Positions 45,243-54,685 of a stretch of DNA of 64,000 bases are shown piece by piece (positions within the stretch are counted from its first letter, which is position 1; every line of letters starts with the position of its first letter). The stretch covers positions 1-64,000 of the forward strand of contig NZ_PTIX01000015.1 of the NCBI RefSeq assembly GCF_002934265.1. The letters run 5' to 3'. The position numbers were made by a program, and so were the translations under genes. Origin of the DNA: Actinokineospora auranticolor (lineage in GTDB: Bacteria > Actinomycetota > Actinomycetes > Mycobacteriales > Pseudonocardiaceae). The notes beneath the pieces are model-generated. The model was not told where the DNA came from. It saw only the letters and a list, made by a program, of their open reading frames with translations, and ran no database searches.

Positions 45243-47431
45243 TCGACCGCCGCCCGGGCCTCCGGTTCCAGCGCGAGCCGTGCGCCGCCCTCGCCCGCGA
45301 CCACCGGGTTGACGCCGATGTCGAGCGCGTCGGCGGTGGCCCACAGCTCCAGCGCCAGCCGCGGCTCGCCCCGCTCGGCGGCCACGTTGGCCAGCCCGGT
45401 CAGGGCGCGGGCCAGCTCGTACCGGCTCCCGGCGCGCTCGGCCAGGTCGGCGGCCTCGGTGTAGGCGCGGGCGGCGTCCTCCGGCAGCCCCGCGCGGAAG
45501 TGCACCCAGGCCAGGCAGTTGAGCCCCATCGCGGTGTCGACGGGGATCTGCGCGGCGTCCTTCGCCGCGCGGGCCAGCTCCATGGCCTCGTCGAATCGCC
45601 CCATCGCGGTCAGCGCCAGGGCGAGCCCGCGCTGGGCGATGACGACGTTGCGGGTGCGCCCGGTTCGCCGGTACGCGTCCAACGCGACCCGCAGACCGTC
45701 CGCCGTCTCGTCGGGCACGCCCTGGTAGAGCCGCACCCAGGCCAGGCTCGACAGCGCGTCGGTCTCCCCGTGGTCATCGCCCGCCTGGGCGAACCGCACG
45801 GCGGCGCGGCTGTGGCAGTCGGCCGCCTCGTCGAGCCTGCCGGACTCGATGTGCGCCATGCCGAGGCTGTTGAGGATCCGCCCGGCGGCGGCCTGGTCCT
45901 TGGCCGCCTCGACGGTGCGCAGCGCGGCCCGGTGCGTGGCGACCCACGGCTCGAAGAGCTTGTCGTGGAAGAAGAACGGCCGCAGCGCCATCGCCAGCTC
46001 CCAGCAGCGGTCGGTGCCCGCGGTCAGCTCGGTCAGCCGCGCCAGCGTGTACGTGTGCGCGCGCAACCAGAGCAGCGCGCCCGCGGCGTCGGCGAACGGC
46101 AGCGCCCGGGGGCGGTGGACCTCGACCGCGGGCCGGGTCCGGTGCGGTTCGAGTAGCTCGTCGGCGGCCAGGACGGTGCCCAGGACGTGGTCGACGAGCC
46201 GAAACCAGGCGGCCTCCCGGGTCTCGTCGCCGATCTCGGGCAGCACGTACCGCTCGGCGAACGCGCGGACCAGGTCGTGCACCTCGATGTCGCCGCCCTC
46301 GGCGCGGGTGACCAGGTGGGCGTCGTGCAGCTTGTCCACCAGCCGCTCGACCTCGGGCACGGTCAGGTCCGCCAGGGCGGCCGCCGCGCCGGGGGTGAGC
46401 GCGGCGGGCGGGTGCAGCGCGGTGAGGCCCAGCAGGAACTGGGCCCGCACGGGCAGCGCGCGGTAGGAGAGCAGGAACGCGGCGGCGACGCTGCGCTCGC
46501 CGTCGTCGAGCGCGTCGAGCGGGGTGGGCTCCCGCGCCATCCGGTCGAGGAACCGGGCGGCCGTCCACCCGCCCGCCGACACCTGGGCGGCCGCGATCCG
46601 GATGGCCAGCGGCAACCCGCCGCACCGGCGCACGATCTCACCCACCGCCGGGTCCCCGCGCTCGGCCGACGCGCGGGCGACGGCGTGGAACAGGCTCTCC
46701 CCGTCGGGCTGGCTGAGCATCCCCAACGGCACCCGCCAGGCCTCGTCGAGGGCGGCGAGCCTGCGCCTGCTGGTGACCAGGACGCGGCACCCGGGGGAGT
46801 CCGGGATGAGCGGCGCGACCTGCGCGGCGCTGCGGGCGTTGTCGAGGACGACCAGCACCCGCCGTCCGTGCAGGACGGACCGCAGCAGGGCGACCCGGGC
46901 GTCCGGGTCGGCGGGCACGCGCTCGACGTCGAGCATCACCAGCAACCGCTGCGCGGACTCGGCGGCCTGCGCCTCGGCCGCGCCGGGGGTGTCGCCCCGG
47001 AGGTCGAGGTAGAGGGACCCGTCGGGGAACCCGGTGCGCGCCCTGGCCACCGCGGCGAGCGCCAACGCGGTCTTGCCGACCCCGGCGAGTCCCGTCAGCA
47101 GGCAGACGGCCCCGCCCGACCGCCGGTCCAGGAACTCCGCCACCCGCGCCAATTCCCTTTCCCGCCCGAGGAAGAACCGCGTGGACCCCGACACCCCGGG
47201 CAGCCGGGGCGCGCGGGAGGCGATCAACTCGCTTTCCGCCAACCCCAGCAACGCCCCCTCGGCCCCCAACGCCTGGTCCACGGCGACCGCGAACGCCACC
47301 GTCGGCCGCGTTTGCCCGGTCTCGACCTTGCTTATGTGCCCCTTGGTGAACCCCACCCCCTCGCCGAGGGCGGCCGCGGTCATACCCGCGACCATCCGCC
47401 GCCGCCGCAACTCCGGTCCGAACGCAGTCAT
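45239..47431 (-). CDS. XRE-HTH, NB-ARC ATPase and TPR regulator
   Basis: The 730-residue regulator has an N-terminal XRE helix-turn-helix (about residues 4-58, ELRRRRMVAGMTAAALGEGV). An NB-ARC/STAND ATPase follows with Walker A LTGLAGVGKTAL, Walker B RVLVVLDNARS, sensor RVLVTSRRRLAAL and GLPLAI. C-terminal TPR repeats (about residues 480-720, LAWVRLYQGVPDETADGLRV and similar) complete it. This is the AfsR-like architecture without the SARP domain. The ATG at 47431 is chosen because the HTH begins there. Such proteins regulate secondary metabolism or differentiation. A possible 15-residue peptide lies just upstream. Confidence 0.93.
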   Translation of the reverse strand: MTAFGPELRRRRMVAGMTAAALGEGVGFTKGHISKVETGQTRPTVAFAVAVDQALGAEGALLGLAESELIASRAPRLPGVSGSTRFFLGRERELARVAEFLDRRSGGAVCLLTGLAGVGKTALALAAVARARTGFPDGSLYLDLRGDTPGAAEAQAAESAQRLLVMLDVERVPADPDARVALLRSVLHGRRVLVVLDNARSAAQVAPLIPDSPGCRVLVTSRRRLAALDEAWRVPLGMLSQPDGESLFHAVARASAERGDPAVGEIVRRCGGLPLAIRIAAAQVSAGGWTAARFLDRMAREPTPLDALDDGERSVAAAFLLSYRALPVRAQFLLGLTALHPPAALTPGAAAALADLTVPEVERLVDKLHDAHLVTRAEGGDIEVHDLVRAFAERYVLPEIGDETREAAWFRLVDHVLGTVLAADELLEPHRTRPAVEVHRPRALPFADAAGALLWLRAHTYTLARLTELTAGTDRCWELAMALRPFFFHDKLFEPWVATHRAALRTVEAAKDQAAAGRILNSLGMAHIESGRLDEAADCHSRAAVRFAQAGDDHGETDALSSLAWVRLYQGVPDETADGLRVALDAYRRTGRTRNVVIAQRGLALALTAMGRFDEAMELARAAKDAAQIPVDTAMGLNCLAWVHFRAGLPEDAARAYTEAADLAERAGSRYELARALTGLANVAAERGEPRLALELWATADALDIGVNPVVAGEGGARLALEPEARAAVD

Positions 47432-47878
47432 GTTCGCCCCATCCGTGTGCCGGGAGGCCCGGTCCGACCCCCATGCCGGACCGGGCACCACCCGATTTCA
47501 GCCGAAGAGCGTGCTCAACCACAGGATCATAGCGTGCGTGTGCATTTCCCTATTCCCTTCCACGAGGACCGACTAACCAACTCGACCTACCGTGGATCCC
47601 CGGTGAGGCCGCCAGTCGACTGGTTGAGACAATGGTGAACCCGCGTCGAGATAAGTGGAAGGAGTTTCTTGTCGGGAAAGTGTTTCGTTCGAGGAAACGC
47701 CCGCGACCTGCGGTTTTGTCAAGACCCGGTAAACGAGTGGAAACGATCGCCCGTCGCCCCGCGGCTCATCGTCGCTTCGGACTGAACGTCGCGGAGTCGC
47801 AGGTTGGAGAATCGCGGGGTGCGCGCGCCGGGTTTCCGGTATCTGACAATGGGCGTGACGGATTGTCGAACAGCGTTG
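47432..47878. other. Intergenic region, lower GC, possible short peptide
   Basis: These 447 bases separate the NB-ARC regulator from the amidohydrolase, which lies upstream on the same strand. The GC content is visibly lower (runs such as AGTGGAAGGAGTTTCTTG). A forward frame from 47632 begins MVNPRRDKWKEFLVGK but runs into shadow-type sequence. The only candidate gene is the peptide at 47498-47545. Confidence 0.4.
47498..47545 (-). CDS. Possible 15-residue hydrophobic peptide
   Basis: A reverse ATG at 47545 preceded by GGAAGGGAATAGGGAA encodes MHTHAMILWLSTLFG and stops 66 bases before the start of the XRE-NB-ARC-TPR regulator. The peptide is short and hydrophobic, as are signalling peptides read by TPR-containing regulators in other bacteria. 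Such short frames also arise by chance, so this is only a candidate. Confidence 0.25.
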   Translation of the reverse strand: MHTHAMILWLSTLFG

Positions 47879-49108
47879 TCATGCCGTCGGGAAGATGCGG
47901 CGGAGCAGGTCGTCCGCTGCGGTGCGGAAGTGGTGGAGGTCGTGGGCGAGCTTGCCGTCGCGTTTCCGGAAGTGGCCGTCCACCAAGACGTTGGCGACGT
48001 CCGCGGCGGTCGCGGTGGCGACGACGGCGGACGGGACCACGTCGGGGGCGACATTGATCAGGCCCGCGTAGCCGGTGACGGTGATGAGGTCCGCGCGCTT
48101 GCCCGGCGTGATGGAGCCGGTCCGGTTCGCCAGGCCGATGGTGGCGGCGCTGTCCAGGGTGGCGGAGCGCAGGAGGTCGGCGGCGGGTGGGTGGGTTTCG
48201 GTGGCGGACGGGGTGGTCAGGCGGCGTTGGGCCAGAGCCGAGCGGAGTTGGTCGAACATGCCCGCCGGGGACGTGGTGACGACGTCCACGCCTAGGCCCG
48301 CACGGGCGCCGTGGGCCTGGGCGCGGTCGAGGATCGGGCGGCCGTGCCCCATCGTCGACTCGACGCAGGGGGTGACGCTGATGGGGCAGCCCCGGGCGGC
48401 CAGGCGGGCGAGCAGGGCGTCCGGTAGGGCGTTGGCGTGCACGAGTTGGGTGTCGGGGCCGAGGGCGTCGAGGACGGGCTCGAGGCCGCGGCCGTCGTGC
48501 AGGTGCATCGTGGTGGGGACGCCCAGGTCGCGGGCCAGGGCGAGGTGCCGCGCGGTGTCCTCGACCGGGCCGAAGTCCGGCCCCAGGGTGGCGATCGCGA
48601 GGCTGGTGGTCGACGCGGGCAGGTCGCGGTGGAGGGCGCGGATGGTCGCTTCGTCGTCGGCGTCGCCGTAGGCGTAGACCGCGCGGATCCCGGTGGTGCG
48701 CAAGGCGTCCACGGCGGCCGCCGCGTGGTCCGCCGTGGTGGCGGGGTTGCTCCAGTCGACGACGGTGGTGATGCCCGCGTCGAGGGCCTCGGCGGCGCCG
48801 AGGAGGGTGGCGGTGCGCAGGTCGTCGGGGGAGTGGCGGCCCGCGAGCGTGCCCAGGACCAGCGGTAGGTAGCCCGCCAGGGTGAGGTCGGCGGTGAGGC
48901 CGCGCAGGGGTGCCTGCCACACGTGCCGGTGGCTGTCGACGAACCCCGGTAACACCACCTGACCCGACACGTCGACGACCTCGCCGTCACCGCCGTCCGG
49001 GCCGACGTAGGTGATCAGCCCGTGCTCGACCACCACGTCCGCCCCGGGCAGCACCCCGATGTCGGGGTCGACCGCCACCACGAACCCGCCGCGCAGCACC
49101 AGGCGCAT
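47879..49108 (-). CDS. Amidohydrolase (TRZ/ATZ type)
   Basis: The 409-residue metal-dependent hydrolase has a VVLPGFVDSHRHVWQAPLRG metal motif. The variant is HxH, with the first His in SHRH. It also has MHLHDG, VHANAL, a GLGVDVVTTS metal/Asp region and the closing ANRTGSITPGKRADLITV typical of the superfamily. It would hydrolyse a C-N bond in a ring or amide such as an aminated heterocycle. GGGAGGTCTC precedes the ATG at 49108. It is divergent from a MarR regulator across a palindrome that probably controls both. The substrate is unknown. Confidence 0.9.
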   Translation of the reverse strand: MRLVLRGGFVVAVDPDIGVLPGADVVVEHGLITYVGPDGGDGEVVDVSGQVVLPGFVDSHRHVWQAPLRGLTADLTLAGYLPLVLGTLAGRHSPDDLRTATLLGAAEALDAGITTVVDWSNPATTADHAAAAVDALRTTGIRAVYAYGDADDEATIRALHRDLPASTTSLAIATLGPDFGPVEDTARHLALARDLGVPTTMHLHDGRGLEPVLDALGPDTQLVHANALPDALLARLAARGCPISVTPCVESTMGHGRPILDRAQAHGARAGLGVDVVTTSPAGMFDQLRSALAQRRLTTPSATETHPPAADLLRSATLDSAATIGLANRTGSITPGKRADLITVTGYAGLINVAPDVVPSAVVATATAADVANVLVDGHFRKRDGKLAHDLHHFRTAADDLLRRIFPTA

Positions 49109-49128
49109 GAGACCTCCCAAGAAGCTTT

Positions 49129-49156
49129 GTCGATAACTTTTTAAAAAGGTAACGAC
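49129..49156. promoter_or_regulatory. 28-base imperfect palindrome, probable MarR operator
   Basis: The 28 bases 49129-49156 read nearly the same on both strands. The outer arms are GTCG and CGAC, and the core CTTTTTAAAAAG is perfectly symmetric; only two position pairs are mismatched. It is AT-rich in an otherwise GC-rich window and lies 20 bases from the amidohydrolase start and 38 bases from the MarR start. A MarR dimer binding here would control both genes. Confidence 0.75.
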
Positions 49157-49194
49157 GTGGGGCGCGGTGCGTCAAGAGCCCTACACTGCGGCCC

Positions 49195-49695
49195 ATGGGT
49201 AGCGGTGGCGACGTGACGGACGGGATCGTGGCCGCCTGGGCGCGCGAGCTGCCCGACATCGACGGCCCCGCCCTCGCCCTGGCCAAGCGCGTCGCGCGGT
49301 TGGCCGCCGTGCTCGACGCCGCCACCGTCGCCCAGCTCACCGCCCTGGGGCTGACCAAGGCCGAGTACGAGATCCTGGTGACCCTGCGCGCCGCGGGCGA
49401 CCCGTTCACGCTGCGCCCGTCGGAGCTCTCCGCCCGCCTCCGGCTGACCTCCGGCGGCACCAGCAACGTCCTGCGCAGGCTCACCGACACCGGCATGGTC
49501 GTGCGCGACGCCGACGAGACCGACGCCCGCGGCCTCTGGGTGCGCCTGACCCCCGCGGGCGCCGGTCGCGCCGAGGCCGCCGCCCGCGCGGTCAACCGCG
49601 CCACCGTCAAGCTCCTGCGCGACGTCCCGCCCGCCACGGCCGAGTCGGCCTCCGGCCACCTGCGCGACGTCCTCATCGCCCTCGACGACATCTGA
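49195..49695 (+). CDS. MarR-family transcriptional regulator
   Basis: The 166-residue product has the winged helix of MarR proteins: GLTKAEYEILVTLRAAGD, then LRPSELSARLRLTSGGTSNV as the recognition helix region, and the wing DADETDARGLWVRLTPAG. It is divergent from the amidohydrolase, with a strong palindrome between the genes. It probably represses that gene and itself in the absence of the amidohydrolase substrate. An in-frame GTG at 49213 is an alternative start. Confidence 0.93.
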   Translation: MGSGGDVTDGIVAAWARELPDIDGPALALAKRVARLAAVLDAATVAQLTALGLTKAEYEILVTLRAAGDPFTLRPSELSARLRLTSGGTSNVLRRLTDTGMVVRDADETDARGLWVRLTPAGAGRAEAAARAVNRATVKLLRDVPPATAESASGHLRDVLIALDDI

Positions 49696-49957
49696 ATCGA
49701 CCGCTGAACCGATATCGGCAGGCCGCCCACTCGAAATTGCGGCTGAAATTGCCACCACCTGTCCTAAAAATGTCCAATCCCAGGTCGGGCGGCTGTCTCC
49801 CTTTGTCGGCGGGCGCGCCTGTTCCGGGATTCGGGTGAGCCTTGCATTCCGGCCGGGACTGTGGTGATTATCGACCTGTGAAAGAACATGGGCGGAAGGC
49901 GAACCCGTTACGGAACACCGTCGTCCACCGGCGAGCACCGGCGCCGGTGACCGGCGG

Positions 49958-52900
49958 ATGGTGAGCGAGATACGCCTGTCCACCCGGCTGACCATCGCGG
50001 CGTGGCGGCGCCACCTGGGGTCGGGGGGCGGGCCGCTGACCGAGAGCGGGGCGTGGCGGCCGGGGGTCCTCAAGGGCGGGCTGTGGTTGGACCTCACCGC
50101 CGTGGAGTTCGCGCACCTCGGTGCCCTGGCACGGATCCTGCTGCTGCTCGACGCGGCGGTGCGCGACGGGGTCGGCGCCACGGTCGTGCTGCCGACGGGT
50201 GTGTTCGGCGCGCGCGACCGGTGGTTGGCGGACACCGGCGCGGCACCGGTGCCCGACCAGTTCCTGCGCCGCGCGGCTCGCCAGGCCCGCTCCCGCGCCG
50301 AAGCGCGCGGATTCCTGCGCCATTCCGGTTTCGACGACGCACTACGCGCGCCGCACTGGCCCCCGGGCGCCGTGACGGTGCTCGACGCGGAAGGCGCCAC
50401 CGCGGAAACCCCGCCCACCCCCGCCACCGTGCCGGTCGACGGCGGTATCCGGTTCCCCGGCGCGCCGCAGGAACGCAGGGTGCTGCCGTTCCAGTGGCTG
50501 CACCACGACGCGGGCACGGGCCTCGGCCTGCCGGAGGCCCTGGCGGGGATCACCCGGCGGCTGTCGGACATGGGCCTGCCCGCGGCGGACGCGTGGGCGA
50601 TCACCCACGCGCTGGTCGTGGAACTGGTGGACAACATCGGCAAGCACGCCAGGGTCGGCCCGTCCGACCCGCCGTACGCGCTGGTGGCCGCGATCCTGGT
50701 CAACGAGGGCCTGTACGCGACCCGGCGCACCGACCTGCCCCGGTCGGGCGCGGCGCTGGCCGACGTGCTGCGCGAGGGCGGCGACCGCCGGGTGCTGGAC
50801 CTGCTGGTGGGCGACTCCGGCACCGGGCTGGTCGCGCGCAGCGCCTCGGCACCGGCGGACGAGGCGGGCGACGCGATCCTGGCCGCCTTCGACCGCAAGC
50901 ACGCCGCGGGCGTGCCGGTGCGCCGCGAGGGCAACGGCCTGTGGCGGGTGGGCAGGCTGGCCAGCGGCTACCGCGGCCTGGTGCAGGTGACCACGGCGGG
51001 CACCACCGCGGGCAAGTCCTACCTCGACCCCGACACCGAGGAGCACGTGTTCGAGGGCGACCAACTCGTCGCCCCGGGCACCCTGGTCGAGGCGTCGCTG
51101 CTGATCGCGGGCACCCCCGAGCCGGTCCGGGGCAAGCCGTGGCGCGGGCGCCCGGCGTCCACAGTGGACGACGACGGTCCGATGGCGGTGGTGCCGTGCG
51201 ACCTCGACGGCGCCGACGGCATCGGCGACGCGGACCGGACCTGCCTGCGCAAGGCGGTGCGGGCCAACAACCGCGCGGGCGTGGTGGTCGTCGTCCCGGT
51301 GACCCCGCCGCGGCTGTCCGACAGCGCCCTCAAGACCGCCCTGGCCCGCGTGCTGGACACGGTGAGCGCGATCCCCGACCAGGTGCCGCTGGCCGTGGTG
51401 CTGCCCGACGCGGGCGTGCGCATCCTCGACCTGTGCGTGGCGGGCATCAACTCCCACGAGGACGCCCAGTCGTGGTGGCCCGCGCCGCGCAGCGCGGTCC
51501 TGGTCATGGGCGCCACCGGCACGCCGCGGTGGTGCGGCGGACCCGCGCGGCTGCGCGCGGTGCTCGACGCGCTCACCGAACTCGGCGGCGCGCTGACCCA
51601 CCAGGTGCTCCGGTCCCGCACCGGCGCGTCCGAGGTGGCGCACCAGGAGCTGTGCGCCTGGCTCGGCCGCTACCCGCACCTGCTGTCGGTGACCGACACC
51701 GGGATCGCCCTGCGGGTGTCCCCCGGCGACGCGGCGCACGCCATGCGGCACTGGGCGCGGGGCCGGTTGGCCGAGACCATCCGCGACGCCGGACCCGGTG
51801 TCACGGCGGGCCACTTCCGCACCCCCACCCTGCGCCACACCAACCGCTGGATCCGGGTCCGCACCCTGCTCGACGAGGTGGTCGGCACCGCGACCGCGGG
51901 CTGGGTGCTGGCCCGCATGGTCGAGGAACGCGCGGACCTGCACGGACCGGAGAACCGGGCGGTGGCCCGCGTGGTCAACACCGCCACCGAGCCGCTGGCG
52001 GGCCAGCTCAGCGAGTGCCTGTGGATCGGCGGCCGGTTCTACGCCATGCCCGGTGAGCTCGACCTCGACGGCGTCGCGGTCAGCGAGCAGGTCCCGCAGC
52101 ACGCGGAAGTCGTGCTGTGCGCGGACATCCTGTCCACGGAGAACACCGTGCGCCGGGCCGCCGCGGCCATCGCCGCCCGGCAGGCGGTCGTGGTCGCGGT
52201 GGCCTGCGTCGTCGACAGCCGCGACCACGACCGGCAGATCCGCATCTTCAACCGCGACGTGCCGGTGGTGTCGCTGGTGTCGGTCGACATCAGCGCCGGT
52301 CCCACCCCCGAGAGCCCGAAACCGGTCGACGTCGACCCGCTGCTGCTGGAGCCGGTGCGCCCGCGCGCGGCCCGCCGCGCCTACCTCGACGAGGAGACCC
52401 TGCTCGGCTGGCTGGCCCGCGACCCGGACTGGCTGCGCCTCGGGCACTTCGACCGCGCGCCGCGCAACCGGCACTTCAGCGCCTACCTGCGGTTCGACCG
52501 GCTGCTGCGCACCCCGGCGGTGGCCACCCGGATGCGCGACGCGGTGCGCGGCGCGCTCGACGACACCGCCGGGCTCTGGCGCGCGGGCCTGTCCGCCGAC
52601 CCGTTCGCCACCTGCGAGATCTGGTACCCCGAGGCCCCCGACGACTTCTCCGCCCTGCTGGACCTGGTCGGCGACGCCCTGGCCGCCGACGGCCGCCGGG
52701 TCACCCACCGGCGGCTGGTGCCGCGCGCCGTGGCGGGCACCCGGTGGAGCTACCCGACCGCGCTGGACGTCGACGCCCCGCCGGGCGCGGTCGTCGCCGT
52801 CGACGCCGGGTCGCTGACCGGCAACTCCATCGTCCAGCTCATCCGCCTGGCCGTCTCGGCGGGGGCCACCGCGGTGGTGGTGATCGTGGCGCTCAACCAG

Positions 52901-54679
52901 CTCGACGACCGCGACGCCGACGCGATGCTCGCCCTCAGCTCCATGCGCCCCGACGACGGCGGCACGCCGGTGCCGGTGCAGGTCCGGTTCCTGGCCAACA
53001 GCAGCCTCACCGGCCTCAGCGTGCGCAACTGCGCGTTGTGCGAGACCCGCGACCGCGCCGACGAGCACCTCCGGACCGCCCCGGCGGTGCTGCGCTCGCA
53101 CGTGCGCGTGCTGCGCGAGCGGACCCGGCTGCGGCCACTGCGCGAGGGGTTCGGCACCCCGCCGACCGACCTGTTCGACGTGCCAGTCAACGGCACCGAC
53201 CTCGCCGACTACCTGCGCTGGCGCACGCTGCTCGACCGCGCGCTGCGGGTCACCGAAGCGCGCCAGACGGTGGTGGACAAACTCTCCGGCCTCACCCGCG
53301 TCACGCACGTCGGCCCGGGCGGCACGTGGTCGCGGGCCAACCTGGTGCGGCTCATCGCCGCAGAGCAGCAGTGGCTGAAGCTGCCCCCGCTGCGCCACGC
53401 CGCCCCCCGCGCCCTGCTCGGCGAGGTGTGCGCGACGATCCTCGACGAGCCGCCCACCGCGCTGGCCTGGCTGCGCGCCCAGGCCGTCATGGTGATCGCC
53501 GCCGCCGACCCCGCCAACCTGGTGGGGCGGCTGCCCCGGCTGCTCGCGCTCACCGTGGACGAACCGGTGATGATCAACCAGCTGCTGCTGGAGTGCTACC
53601 GGCTGACGCTGCGCCCCGCCGTGGACTCGCCGGTGGACCACGACGCGCTGCGGCTGTGCCTGGACCGCTGCCGCGACCGGCTCGACGAGCTGATGGTCGA
53701 CGACCGCGACCCCGCGTCGATCGCGGGCCACCGGGCGCTGGTCGACCAGATGCGCTCGATCCTCGACGACCGGGACCGCCCGGCGCCCACCGACCCGCAG
53801 GAGGCGTGGCACCGGCTGCGGCGGGACTACAAGCCCTACGTCGAGGCGCACAACATGGAGTCGATCCTGCTGCGCGTGCGCGACCACGTCGAGGACCTGC
53901 CCGGCGCGCGCCCCACCCCCGAGCGCACCAAGGAGGCGCTGGCGGACTGGGACCGGTGCGCGCGCCACCTCGGCGAGAAGGCGATGCCGAACCTGCCCGC
54001 GCTGGTCGGGATCCTGCAGGGCGAGTACGTCGCCGACCGGATCGGCACCCAGGAGCAGCGGGCGCTGGTCGCGGTGGCCGACGGGGCGGGCGTCGCGGCG
54101 CTGCACCAGGTGCAGAACCTGCTGCACGAGGTCACCGGGCAGTGGCTGCCGACCAACCCGGGCTGGTGCGCCACGCGCGAGGAGCTGCTGCGCAGGCTGC
54201 GCTGGTGGCACCGGGTCTTCATGGACCCGCACGCCGACGGCGAGGCCCCCGCGCTGCTGGTCGGCCTGGTGGGCTCGGTGCCGACCTGCCCCGCCGACCA
54301 CGTCGAGCGGCTGCTGGCGACCCGCGCGCCCGGGCCCACCGCGCACCGGGGTGAGCCCATCGGCCGCACCGCGCGGGTGTTCTGCCCGGGACCGCTGCTC
54401 GAGGCCGTGGTCGCCCACGCGCTGGACAACATCACCCACCACGCGGCCCCCGGCGGTCAGCGGCCCCGCGTCGAGGTCGACTACCGGCTCGGCGAGCACT
54501 TCCTGGAGCTGCTGGTGCGCAACACCGGCACCCGGCCGCGGTGGCCCGCGGGCCGCGGGCTGCGCGCGTTGAACGAGCGGCTGCGCCCGTTCGGCGGCTC
54601 CCTGGTCGGCAATGCCGAGGACGACGAGGACTGGACTTTTACCGCGAACGTGACACTTCCGCTGTGGCGAGGAGCGTGA
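49958..54679 (+). CDS. 1573-residue protein with two GHKL ATPase and two PRTase-like motifs
   Basis: From the N-terminus there is a STAS-like segment (residues 43-80, LWLDLTAVEFAHLGALARIL). A GHKL ATPase domain follows (N-box ELVDNIGKHA at 222-231, G1 GDSGTG at 285-290, G2-like GNGLWRVGRLASGY near 325). A phosphoribosyltransferase-like loop (VVLCADILSTENT, about 718-730) and a second (VVAVDAGSLTGNSIV, about 945-960) come next, then a long helical region. A second GHKL domain closes the protein (HALDNITHHA about 1487-1496, then GRGLRALNERLRPFGGSL). No phospho-acceptor His box is visible. It lies 6 bases upstream of a receiver-kinase gene. The PRTase assignments are tentative. Confidence 0.8.
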   Translation: MVSEIRLSTRLTIAAWRRHLGSGGGPLTESGAWRPGVLKGGLWLDLTAVEFAHLGALARILLLLDAAVRDGVGATVVLPTGVFGARDRWLADTGAAPVPDQFLRRAARQARSRAEARGFLRHSGFDDALRAPHWPPGAVTVLDAEGATAETPPTPATVPVDGGIRFPGAPQERRVLPFQWLHHDAGTGLGLPEALAGITRRLSDMGLPAADAWAITHALVVELVDNIGKHARVGPSDPPYALVAAILVNEGLYATRRTDLPRSGAALADVLREGGDRRVLDLLVGDSGTGLVARSASAPADEAGDAILAAFDRKHAAGVPVRREGNGLWRVGRLASGYRGLVQVTTAGTTAGKSYLDPDTEEHVFEGDQLVAPGTLVEASLLIAGTPEPVRGKPWRGRPASTVDDDGPMAVVPCDLDGADGIGDADRTCLRKAVRANNRAGVVVVVPVTPPRLSDSALKTALARVLDTVSAIPDQVPLAVVLPDAGVRILDLCVAGINSHEDAQSWWPAPRSAVLVMGATGTPRWCGGPARLRAVLDALTELGGALTHQVLRSRTGASEVAHQELCAWLGRYPHLLSVTDTGIALRVSPGDAAHAMRHWARGRLAETIRDAGPGVTAGHFRTPTLRHTNRWIRVRTLLDEVVGTATAGWVLARMVEERADLHGPENRAVARVVNTATEPLAGQLSECLWIGGRFYAMPGELDLDGVAVSEQVPQHAEVVLCADILSTENTVRRAAAAIAARQAVVVAVACVVDSRDHDRQIRIFNRDVPVVSLVSVDISAGPTPESPKPVDVDPLLLEPVRPRAARRAYLDEETLLGWLARDPDWLRLGHFDRAPRNRHFSAYLRFDRLLRTPAVATRMRDAVRGALDDTAGLWRAGLSADPFATCEIWYPEAPDDFSALLDLVGDALAADGRRVTHRRLVPRAVAGTRWSYPTALDVDAPPGAVVAVDAGSLTGNSIVQLIRLAVSAGATAVVVIVALNQLDDRDADAMLALSSMRPDDGGTPVPVQVRFLANSSLTGLSVRNCALCETRDRADEHLRTAPAVLRSHVRVLRERTRLRPLREGFGTPPTDLFDVPVNGTDLADYLRWRTLLDRALRVTEARQTVVDKLSGLTRVTHVGPGGTWSRANLVRLIAAEQQWLKLPPLRHAAPRALLGEVCATILDEPPTALAWLRAQAVMVIAAADPANLVGRLPRLLALTVDEPVMINQLLLECYRLTLRPAVDSPVDHDALRLCLDRCRDRLDELMVDDRDPASIAGHRALVDQMRSILDDRDRPAPTDPQEAWHRLRRDYKPYVEAHNMESILLRVRDHVEDLPGARPTPERTKEALADWDRCARHLGEKAMPNLPALVGILQGEYVADRIGTQEQRALVAVADGAGVAALHQVQNLLHEVTGQWLPTNPGWCATREELLRRLRWWHRVFMDPHADGEAPALLVGLVGSVPTCPADHVERLLATRAPGPTAHRGEPIGRTARVFCPGPLLEAVVAHALDNITHHAAPGGQRPRVEVDYRLGEHFLELLVRNTGTRPRWPAGRGLRALNERLRPFGGSLVGNAEDDEDWTFTANVTLPLWRGA

Positions 54680-54685
54680 CACCAG

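Noticed and set aside
47632-48057. Forward frame beginning MVNPRRDKWKEFLVGK
   Set aside because: The start looks protein-like, but the second half runs antisense through the amidohydrolase gene and no homologous motif or good ribosome binding site supports it.
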